64,000 nucleotides of DNA, taken from the NCBI GenBank assembly GCA_037783415.1, contig JAZGTN010000188.1, positions 558,001 to 622,000 on the forward strand. Direction: 5' to 3'. The notes under the pieces were generated by a model, which did no database searches, had not been told where the DNA came from, and saw only the letters and a list, made by a program, of their open reading frames with translations. The stretch is from Leptasterias polaris. Its lineage: Eukaryota; Echinodermata; Asteroidea; Forcipulatida; Asteriidae. This document shows, one piece after another, positions 11,301 through 23,300 of the stretch. Position 1 is the stretch's first letter, and the number at the start of each line of letters is the position of its first letter. Both the position numbers and the translations under genes were made by a program.

Positions 11301-14300
11301 ACGGAGATAGCCCTACGTTAAATTACATGCTTGTAAATAAACTAACTAGCCACACACAAGTGACCATTTTGTATATTTTCAACAGTAGCTAAATTGACAC
11401 TTGCTGAAAAACAATGTAGTACATGTGCAATGAAGTGCAAGTATACAAATTATATAAGTCAAGTTCAATTGTCTAAATTTCGTAAATTGTGCTTTTTACA
11501 GCTGGACAAAAAAATGTGTGACTTGCTTTGTGTTTGGACCAAATGACTTGTGATTTGAATTGTGACTGGACCATAATGACTTGTAACTTGACATGGACTT
11601 GCCAAAAAAAAATAGGTTTTGTGACTTGACTTGGAATTTCAAAAATGACTTGCTGTTGCTGCTAACTCTGGAATACTCGGGACGTGTGTTCCACCAATAA
11701 CATTATAAGAATCAATGTGTTGGTAATCGAATTTTAATCACACATTTCAGACGGAAATATTTCGCAGAATAACTGATAGCAGTAGACCCTTCAAGTTTGT
11801 AACAATTAACCTCTCAGGTCATGTTTTATCTGATCATAACCATCTGTTACAATGCACATCACCACATAATCTGAAATACAGGAACAGGCGGAAAACACCG
11901 ATCATATTTATTTCCGGTGTTATATTTGACCCCAAAAACAACAAGCCGATGTTAGTGTGTTATTTATTCCTAATGACATCAAGGTGATTATCAGATTAAG
12001 TATTGAATGGCATGCAGTGGTTGATACTTTTATTGTGTAGATAAAGACCTAGTACAGGATTGATGATTATTCTAAATATTCTTAATCAAGTTGACAAGTT
12101 TCAGTCTGAAAACTGGTTGACTATCAAACCAGCCAACGAGATTAAAAAACATGCATCAACTATTTCAATATAAACATCATGCGCAAAATCCCTTTAATTG
12201 ATGAAAAATCAAGAACCAATTTCATCGTCGTTCACTAAAAATAAATGCTTAATCAAGTTAATACTACTACAGGTAAACTAGATTATGACAATGAATTAGT
12301 TGTTGCCAAAACAATTGATGTGTGGTGTTATTAATAAGCCTGATGTTGGTTTTCTTTTCCCAGTCTATTAGTCGGGGCACCGAGAGCCCAAACCTCTCAA
12401 CCGGACGTGGATAAAGGAGGTGCCGTCTACCGCTGTCCTGTATCGGCCGAAGACTGTCAACAGATCGACTTTGACACCACAGGTTAGCTTTACATTGATA
12501 GGCTTGGGCTTGATAGTTAAAAGGGCTTGATAGTTAAACTCAGCTATTAAAGTGTGTATGGCCTACATCGACACCGACATTACTTTTGACAATGCTTAAT
12601 CTTTCCTCACCAGTTGAACGTTTGGTTAAGCAACAGTAACTCAACAGTGTGGTTTAAAAAAGTCCTTACTCTTGCAATTGATAGTTGACAGCCCTGAGTT
12701 TTTCTCTCTGTGTGTTTATTATAAGAGCCCCGTCTTTCAAAAGTGTTAAAACGTCCAAAGTGAACCTAACTATTCGTAAAGTTACCAGTTTTATAACGTG
12801 TTCAAATCACCATCAAGAGGCGTGGCGAAGAGAGTTACCCCTTGGTTCTTTCCAGCAAGTGATTATTCTACGAGATTATGGACATTTAAATGCCATTACT
12901 GCAGCATAAACTTTTCATGGAAGCTTTGATTTGATCCTTCCATTCTAAAAAGTATCTAGGTCATGGGAAAATGGTAGAGATGGGGGAAGTTTAGGGACCA
13001 TCTTGTGTACCAGTAACCAGTTTGTCTGTTTGTAGGTAGTCTTTGCCCGAGACGTTAGTGATCGATAGTGGATTATGCATTCTGTACGCTCTAACGGAAT
13101 GAGTTGACCAACTCGACCACTAGCTTCTTGGGAATCCTGACCTAATCTTTGTTTTCCCCCAACCTTTCCCAGGGAACCAATCAGCAAGCGAATGCTGAAA
13201 TAAATGTATGCATTCCCAGGGTCACGTCTGTTATTAATTGAAATTAATGTACATATATTTTGTTTGCGATCGCACGCTGATTGGTTCAATTGTAAAGGAT
13301 GGTGAGAAAAACCAAAATAAAGTTAATCAATTGAAGGCAAGATTCACAAGACGTAATATCGAGAGCTGATGGTCAAGTTGGTTAAATCATGTCATAAGAG
13401 GGCGCGCATATAAAAAAAATTAACGAGCGTCATACACAGTCCACTATTGTCACTGACGTCTTTGGCAAAGACTAGTTTTTAGGAAGACTCAGTAAAAAAA
13501 ACCTAAAAAACCCGATTGTCTTTGTTTTCCCCAAGGACATCCTATGAACGATGATGGGGATCAGGTTGGCAGCAAGTCCCATCAGTTTTTTGGAGCTACG
13601 TTACAGAGCTCTGGTCCTGATGGTGTTGTGGTGGTACAGTATTAGTCACTTCTTTCAAACCCTTCAGTTTTTTTTCACGAAATATTTAAGCGGAAGTATG
13701 GTTTAAGGGGTATCCAAGTTCCTTCGTAAATACGATTTATTGTAAGTTGTGGATTCAAGCACGCGATACAAAATAATAAGAGAGAACTAACCCTATGTTA
13801 AGTTGAAGATTAGTTTACCAAGCATTCTCTTATAACGTCAGTGTAAATATTTCGCCTGTAGTTTAGATACACTCTAAAAACTTTCGGGTCAGATTTGACA
13901 CAGATTCTGAATCCCTCAGAGATACTGACCCATTTCTTGGTCAGGCTGACCGGGAAAGTGGTCAAAATAGGAGTTTAACTCGGATTATGTGTAAGTTTGA
14001 GCCATGTATGTGTCATTTTAACACAGATTCTAGGTCCGGCAACGGGACCTGGCTCCGGAGTATTTAGAGTTAAACCAGTCACTAAGTTTCTCTTCTTGCT
14101 GATACTTTATTGTTATTATTATTATTTATTCGACCTCAACAACACAATAACAACAAATACAATATAAGGCAATAAAAAGAACAATAAAACCAAAAAAGAA
14201 ACGACATAGCAAAACAAATATATATATATATAAATAGTTTCAGCCTCACAACATACAGAAAAGCTGTATACAGAAAATGGTGATGACATGAGGGCAAATA

Positions 14301-17300
14301 GAGAGAACAATGAAAATGAGTCTATGAATGGAGCATGCAAGTAGGCCTACAATAAGTTAATCTAGGGAAGGACACACAAAAAACTACTCAACAAAAGGAC
14401 CAAAAAAAACTATGCGGGTCAGGGACATAAACAAAAACCCACCTAAATCAATGTTTCTCAGAAGCATGCTGTCCCACACATAGTAAAACAGGAAAACTGC
14501 ACGTTCAAACAATGGTCATCCAACCATCGCGATGGTTCGCTTCAAAATGATGCCAACTTGCAACTCGAAAGGAAGCGATTTCACTGGATTATTGGAAATA
14601 ATTATTGTACTTTCAGTCATTCGATTAGTAAGTTATTTTGTAGTAATTTGGGAGTATACTAAATTGTTCAAGTCTGTAAATGATGTAATCTAAGCCTACC
14701 TTTTAAAATTCGAAGGACACAAGGGGTGCATCATGTTTTCTATCGGGTGGGGCACTTCTGCCCTTTTGTAGTTCCCGTATGTATTGTATGCCTCTTCGGC
14801 GCCCTTGTTCTGCCGCTTACTATTAAAATCTGACGTGGAGGTGAAAAGATTGTCAGTGTGTAAATTATAGAAAACTTATTTAAACTAATGCTGTGTGTAA
14901 ATATGTATAAAATTGTTATAATTGTATACACGTTTATAGGCATGTGCACCACGGAGAGTATGGTCGGTAATCAATTTTGCTTCTCCAGACGCCCCACGCT
15001 ATCCCAATGGTGCCTGTTTCTCCGCGACCAACGAATTTAGGGATATCCAGGAGTTTACACCTTGCAAAGGTAGGTCATCGTCAGGAGATTGTCATCTTGC
15101 TGATGACATGTGAACATTATTTGATCAAAAGTCACAACTTGCAAATCGATTTTAGACAAATTTATATATTCATCTTTATCGTACCTATTGAAGCGTAGTG
15201 TTTTTAAAAAGGGACCTTTCGCTATTTGTCTCAATATGCATTGCTTTGTTTTCGTTTTCACGAAGCGACCTATGTGCATTATGAATTAATAACTCATTAA
15301 AACATTTGCAGGAATAACAAACCTATTGACAGTTCTGTACGAACTAAGAAGTCAGCTTTAGTTTTGTCTGAAGTATAAACAAACACTACAAGCAGACTCC
15401 AAAACAGCAGTTATAGGAAAATAGTGCAAGACGAATTTTGTTTTTGCTGTAGATCATTTAAGTCATTTCACGGGACCAGTGACTCTAGAAAGAAAAGACT
15501 GAGTATTTCATGATCGTTAAGATATCTATTAAAACGTCCGTTTAATTTTGAACAAACTTATGTTTTAGGGAAATGACATAAAATTGAGGCCTGTGATGAC
15601 ACGAACTACACCTTGTTTGTAAAAGATACGCAACCAAAATAAGAAACAAATCTTAAAAGTGTAGATAATATAATCAGAAGAGACAAAGTTCAATTTCTGT
15701 CAAAGACCTGCACCCAACATCGCATTTCAGGACATTTGCAATTTTACATCTTTAATCATGTTTTAACAAATCTTTTTGGGGGCGAACTTGCATAAGTACA
15801 ATTCAAGTCAAAGTCCATATCTCTACTCAACCCATTATTTGTCTCACATGTTATGAATAATAGATCCAATCGAGCAGGGGATTCATAAAGACAGTGCATG
15901 TGAAGCTGGATTCAGTGCAGCTATCTCAGAGGTAAGTTTGCGTCATATCTAAGACCATACCCCCACCTCCGAACTTCACCATACACGGGATTGTCTCAAA
16001 ATAACACGCATTGCATACACTTCATTTCCTAGTCTCCAAGCACTTTGGAAAGGCATATAGTAATAATATAGAAATAGGACAAAATTACAAACTAATTGAG
16101 GGTCACCATTTTTAAGTATATAGGAATTACTTTTGCGATCTTAAAATCAATGGGCATAATTCCAGACAGCAGAGATAAATTAAATATTTGTAATAACGGC
16201 TTAACAATGGGAGTTCCAATTTTCTAGGGTCATCTGAGGTAGTATTATTCATATAAAAATGAATCAGAACCCGGAGATTATATATTTTTGTTTAAGACGT
16301 TATTGATTATTATCCAAGTATTTTTTGAATTACATTTTTCCTTTTTGAAGGAAGTAGTGACAGAAGTAAAGTTTTTTGCTTCTCGAAATATAGTTGTAAA
16401 CCTATTTCTAAATTTATTTTGCTTTTGAATTTTTTATATGGAACACACATATTTAACACTTCATTTATTTTGGTAAAAAACTGCAAATAACAATCATTTA
16501 CATTTTCGGCAATAACAATTTCACTTCACTGGACTGTCTCGAGCTCATGCTTCAAGGAAGAGACGTTTCAATCACTAGTATTCCGTTTACAATAAAACAT
16601 TTTCGGATTGTTGGCTTGAGTAAAACTAGGACCAAACAAGACTATAGGCAAATGGTCATTAGCCCAGAAGTCACAATTTCTGCCTGGTGATACAGTGTCT
16701 ACGCTGTTAGTGAAAATATTGTCAATTAGGGTAGCTGTGTTGTGCGTGATTCTTGTTGGTTTGTCTACGGTAGGGCGAACAAAATGTGAACATAAGGTAT
16801 CTACACAATCCTGAGTTGGGTTATGGGAATCACTCTTAGCAGGTTTATATTGAAATCACCTAACATGTAACATGTTTTGTTTTCGGACCTTATTTTACCA
16901 CGAATTAAAACCATTTCTTCCGAGAAATTAGAAATAGCTAGACCAGGAGGTATGTAATAGATTAAACCTATGACAATTTGTGTGTGTGGGTGTGTGTGTG
17001 AATTCCTGTTTCTAGAAAAAATGATTCGAAACATTCTGAAGCACTAAGTAGATCAGGCGAAATGGTGTATTGCAAGGAGTCTTTTACATAACATGACACC
17101 CCCACCGTTTTGCCTCGGTCTATTTTTATGTTCACATACATATCCAGGAATAGACAGCATCGAATGAGAGGGGTGCTTTTAAGCTACGTTTTAGTTAGAC
17201 CGATAATATTAAATTTCGTCTAGAGTAAGAATAAGATCGTCAAAATGTTTGTGTATACTCCTGATATTAATGTGAAATATTGAAAAAGATTCTTTTTCTA

Positions 17301-20300
17301 ATTCATTAGTTTTGGCTCTGAGCTGTCTTTCGGATAGGTATTGAGCACCACATGTGTTAAATAAAATCTCATTTTGGTCCACTGTATTTAGGGTAGCCGG
17401 ATTAAAAACACAATCATTAAAACGAAGAGGCGTGTCATCCACTGATTCAGAGCCACTATCACCGCTTATGCTGTTGTTGTCATTCATTGTGAAGGATGAG
17501 CTCAAATTTAAAGTAAAGGTTTGGCAGACTGGATTAAGTACAAAGAAGTGTTTAGCCAGCTATGAATAGGAAGATGTTCAACTCTGTTTACAGTATAAAG
17601 AGTGCATGGGGAACAACATGGCACCAAGAAAGGCATGAACATTGTTTCAATTTGATTTCCAAAAAAATAACACAGGTACAAGGTACATTCCATTGAAGTT
17701 GATTTTTAGAATATACAATACAATATAATGACAAATGTAACTGATAATGCTAATGACAATAATACTCAGCTAATGATAGATGTATGGAGTTAAAGGTCTG
17801 TATACGTTTGGTAATGACTCTGAAAATAGTATAATGCATTTTGAGAAACTTTTCACTTCAAAGTACTGCGGTTATGGAAAAATATATCACTTTTTATCCC
17901 CCAAAATTTGAATCTGAGAAGCGTTACGGCCGTAACGCTTCTCAGATTGTGTATTCTTAGATTGTGTATTCTTCATGTGCGGAAATATTCGCTCTGGTTT
18001 TTCGGTGATATCTCAAAAACGCGACCACCTTTTGAAGTGAAATTAGTTTTATTGTATTACCTACATTTATACAGGATTAAAACAATCAAATGGTTCCAAA
18101 AACCAATGAGATGGTTGGCGTCCCGGTGTGCGGTGGGCTCGCTCGATTTCAACATTTAAGCCTCCTTCAAGCTTCATGTGATTAGCCAGAAAATTTGTCA
18201 CAAAATCGTCGCAGGAATGATCTTTTTCGGATCCCTCGGGGACACCGTGGATGACGATGTTGTTTCTCCTGCTAAGGTTTTGCAGATCGTCCTCGAGCTT
18301 GCTGATGACGATGTGGTTTCCATCGAACCTGCTGTTGGTGGCCGCTAAAAGCGTCTTATTTTTGTTCTCAAGCATTTCTACTGATATTTTCAGGTCATCA
18401 ATATGTCCTTGATGTTGCCACTGACACGATGATTGGTATCACAAAGACTGGCTTCGAGGTGGACAGCCTGGCACCCATGGTCTCGAGAGAATCCAGAATA
18501 AAAACATTCAAGATTAACACTCCATGACATTATCAATACAAAATCACACGGCTACGCCCTCGCTCATTTTTTGAGTGACAGTTTGATATTTCCGTGTACT
18601 ACATTTTTGGGAGAACATAATCACCCAAACCATTAGATATAGACCCTTGTGACTAAATAAAAAAAATTATAGCAAAAATGTCCTTTGAAATTAGCCCATA
18701 TTTGTCTCTATTTATAGTTTATATAAAAATGGTTCATTTCGCCAATTAGTGGTAATTAGGTCCAAGGCTAAGTGATTGCTGTACAACCAACCCCTAGGGG
18801 AAAACCAGGATAGATGGTCCTTGGTGGGTTTTTTTTCTGTGAAAAACAACCCCGATGGTAACAAGACAGTTGACATGCTATTTGGCTTGGGGAATATTGA
18901 AATGTTGTAAATAAAAAAATAAAAATAAAATGGCGGAGTACTGACTTTTTAAATAAAAACTATTGCTCAATAAGTCCACCACGGCATCATGCAGGGTTAA
19001 TTGAACAGTTATTGGCTATTCCATTAAAAATGCTACTATAAATCGAATGTCGTCAACGATTAGTCTGTTATTTTGTAATAATAGAATATCAAATGTGTTA
19101 TCTTACTGAACAGATATATTTGTCACAAGTTTTTGAAAAATGTGTCAGCAGTTTGCAAAATAACTTTATTTATATTTTTTTCCCGAGAAAGATTGAAGTT
19201 TGTAAATTGTTACGTACTTTCACTGAAACGTGTCCAGATTCGTTTTCTCTCTGTCTCTTTTACAAAACGTTGCTTTCTTTGGAAGTTGGTCAATCCAACT
19301 GAATGATTGTAAACAAGGAATGTGATAAAAGTTAAACAACTATTGGATTTCCATCATAAAACACCGATCGGTCAATGAAAAAACAAACAAAACAAAACTG
19401 ATCGATCGGTGCAAAAAACCGATCGATGGGTTAATCAAATTAATGCCTATATGGCGTTCCATAATACTGCGCTATGAGTGTTCTATGCCCCGTGTGTACA
19501 GTCGCCCTCATTGTACTATACCGTCAGTCGCTGTAAGGTATGTTGTCGCAAAAGTCTCAACTAGTCAACCACTCGCAATTATTTTGCAGTGCGATACGTC
19601 GACTAGCAAACTTAATTATACAGGCGTAATGCAGCATGTCTCTTTATCCATTATACTTTGGAAATTATGCGAAGTCATTTGTTTAATGTCATGGAATCAT
19701 AACTTTTTATGACGTCTTCTAAAAATTTACACGTTTTTTATCTCTTGTGACCATTCAGGATCAACAAATAGTTCTTGGTGGGCCTGGAAGCTTCTACTTC
19801 CAAGGTAAACATTTATATTAAGTCATGACATTTTTCATTTTTTCGGGCTCCCTTCGTTATACATTTAGATCCCTGCTATATACCACAGTCAATACAATCA
19901 TTGTTTGATATAAAGGCTATACAACAAGAAAACTAAAAAACAACCACCACATAAAACTAATTCAGTCTTGTTCACAATTAACAATTATGACTGAGATGTC
20001 GTGGTTAGTTTTTTTAATAACTGTTTTGTGTTAATTTTGTGTTTTGCCGTGAAAGCTTACATCTTGTTCTTTTGTCAAAAGGTCAAGTGATATCTGTTGC
20101 CCTCAACTCACCAGAAGTACAAAGTAGTCCTGAACGCAATGTAAACCAAGATAATTTCTACCGAGGTTACTCTGTCGTCACTGGCAGGTTCGGTCCCACT
20201 GGAGTATATGCAGCTAGTGAACCCCGTGGTCGTGGGTTGCAAGGAGTGGTAACAAATCTCTTGATATATTGTCTGGTTTTGTAAGAATTATTTGGACAAT

Positions 20301-23300
20301 CACTTGGCTATTTTTCCGTGAATTGATGAGATAATATCTTTCCATTAGAAAAGGTCTGCAGATACATCAACAATTAAATTTAGTTGTGTTTTACTCATAC
20401 ACCAATTGTTGCGGTACCCTATTCTACTAAAATATCAGATTCTAAGTGCCTCTTGCCCACTGGGCAGTCCGGTGGTCTAGTGGTATGACCTCTTGCCCAT
20501 AGGGCAGTCCGGTGGTTTAGTGGTATAACCTCTTGCCCACTGGGCAGTCCGGTGGTCTAGTGGTATGCCCTCTCGCCCACTGGGCAGTCCGGTAGTCTAA
20601 TGGTATGACCTCTTGCCCACTGGGCAGTCCGGTGGTCTAGTGGTATGACCTCTTGCCCACTGGGCAGTCCGGTGGTCTAGTGGTATGACCTCCTGCCCAC
20701 TGGGCAGTCCGGTGGTCTATTGGTATGACCTCTTGTCCACTGGGCAGTCTGGTGGTCTAGTGGTATGACCTCTTGCCCATAGGGCAGTCCGGTGGTCTAG
20801 TGGTATGACCTCTTGCCCACTGGGCAGTCTGGTGGTCTAGTGGTAAGACCTCTTGCCCACTGGGCAGTCCGGTGGTCTAGTGGTATGACCTCTTGTCCAC
20901 TGGGCAGACCGGTGGTCTAGTGGTAAGACCTCTTGCCCACTGGGCAGTCCGGTGGTTCAGTGGTATGACCTCTTGCCCACTGGGCAGTCCGGTGGTCTAT
21001 CGGTATGCCCTCTTGCCCACTGGGCAGTCCGGTGGTCTAGTGGTATGCCCTCTTGCCCACTGGGCAGTCCGGTGGTCTAGTGGTATGCCCTCTTGCCCAC
21101 TGGGCGGTCCGGTGGTCTAGTGGTTTGCCCTCTCGCCCACCGGGCAGTCCGGTGGTCTAGTGGTATGTCCTCTTGCCTTCTGGGCAGTCCGGTTGTCTAG
21201 TGGTATGCCTATAACATCTTCTTAAGAATTCGGAATCCGGGTTTCGGGTCCCATTGGACCTGACCCATTTCTAGGTCAGGACTCGCGAAAGGGGTGAACA
21301 ACTGTATCTCAAATAGAAATCTGCGTTAGTTTGACCAATTTCTGGGTTATTTTGACACAAGTTTCGGGTCATCTGACCCAGATATGTGTCATGCTCCACA
21401 GGACTTGGATCTGGGTCAATTATGAACCGGAGGTTTTAGTGTGCATGCAGTGTCCGACAAAATTGTGTGTACACTGTATGAATATGCATTTTGGTTGTAT
21501 TTATTTTGATGTGTTTGTTCAAAATGTAAACATTTGGTTTGTATGCAAGATTACAATGGTCGTTCTGTCTAAACCACATATCAGGGTCCACCGTTGTCCT
21601 TCTACTGTCATGAGTTGAAATTGGAATAAAATCATCTAGAAGTGGATGCATAAAGATCTTTCCTAAGTGGATAAATACAACACCGCAACACTTGTGTTGC
21701 TGTACACTTAAAAACCAACAATACTGAGGGTCTGTTTTGACCTGGATCCAGGTCAAAATAACGCAGAATATGAAACCCCTTTCTATGTCAGCTTGACTCA
21801 GAATTGGGTCAATACCCCTGGTACCCGGATTCCGAATCAATCTTGACCCGGTAGTGTAACCTTTTGCCATTTATTTATCCCATATGCAGGTGTCGGTATT
21901 GAACGAGAACATGACCGATACTAACATTAAAATCGTTGGGTCACAGGTATCTGCCTATTTCGGTCATGCTTTGGTAGCAACAGATGTCAATGATGATGGG
22001 TTTGTATTCGTACATTGTTTTATTACGGTCCAATACTTGAACTATATTATTGGGTGTTCGGAGCATAGCTCGGAACTACGGAAGTGTATAAAGGACAAGG
22101 TAAACAACAACTTTTCCGCCTTGACGGATTAGTAATTCGCCCGGGCGGGTTAGTAATTTGCCCGGGCGGAATTTGCAATTTTGTGTTGAAATGAGAAGTG
22201 ACGTCATGATGACGTCATCCAATTATTTGTTACAATTTTTTCTAAAATCAAGGCTTAGCACTTTAAAAAAATCATAACTCCCTAACCAGACATTGTATTT
22301 TTGTAAATCTACAAATCATCAGAAAGGTTTTCAAAAACTAAATAAACGATACACAGAGTGTGACCCCATTTGACTCTGTCTTCCTGTTGAAACCGGAAGT
22401 TGAAACTTAGTGACGAAAAAAATCATAACTCGTGAACCACATGTTTATTTTTTTACAATCTACACATCATCGGACAGGTCGTGAAATGTTCAACAAAAAC
22501 TACACAAAACCTAACCCCTTTTGACCTTGATTTACGGTTTAATCCGGAAGTTGAAGTTTATGTTTGAAAAATCCGGAACCACACATTGGCTTTTTACAAT
22601 CTATACATCATTGGAAAAGTATTTACAAACGCTACACAGATTGTGACTCCACTTGACCTTGCACTCGTACACAAAGTGTGACCCGTTTGACCTTTATTTC
22701 CGGTCAAACCAGAAGTGGAAGTGAAAATAAATATTCCCAGGCCTCGTTTTGTGAACCGAAATTATAATGATCCACAGGACTAGGTCTCTTTGTATGAAAT
22801 AAAGTTTGACCCCCTGGGCCATTCATTAAGAAAAATTACTTAATAATTTCAACAACGTCCTCTTGTGACAAGCATTTACGGCTTTGGGAGCGTCATTTTG
22901 ACACGAAAACCCGAACACCTAGTGTTTGTAATCTTACAAACACTACATTTCTAGTTTGTCTTAACACTTCTTTTTCTTTTTCTCTCCGTCGCTTGTCCGC
23001 TAACAAAAGCACACTTCCCAAGCTCATATAAACTTAAAACTTTACATATAGTTAGATAACCATAAGGAGATGAAACCGCTGCAGTAACATCATGATGACA
23101 CCATCAGGTGTCAAATTACAAGGTTTTTAAACATTAAACATTTTAATCTTTGAAAATCTATATCAAATCAAGAAGAAGAGACCGTCAGTTGTTTTTTGCG
23201 GGATTATAGGTAATATAGGTCTTCATTTTTTATTGTGTACGTGACATGACATGACCTCTACTTCCGGTCGAAACCGGAAGTGCCTTGTTATTTAAAAGTG

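Larger units (their letters stand above)
8365..12363 (+). other. Integrin intron 1
   Basis: This 4 kb intron holds a T/G homopolymer run at about 8630-8660, a C-run at about 10136-10154, an antisense LINE 3' end (10437-10695), an A-run at about 11095-11114 and a degenerate TGACTTG-rich stretch at 11505-11650. No missed coding exon was recognised. Confidence 0.6.

Noticed and set aside
13536..13643. Integrin exon 3 extended through GTACAG to a TAG stop (truncated isoform)
   Set aside because: Possible if intron 3 is retained, but the downstream exons are intact and in frame, so normal splicing is more likely.
20449..21210. CRISPR-like array
   Set aside because: The 40 bp units are directly contiguous with no unique spacers, and the sequence is from an animal genome. 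It is a satellite.
21436..21870. 144-residue open frame on the minus strand
   Set aside because: It runs through two GGGTCA MITE copies and has no recognisable protein features.
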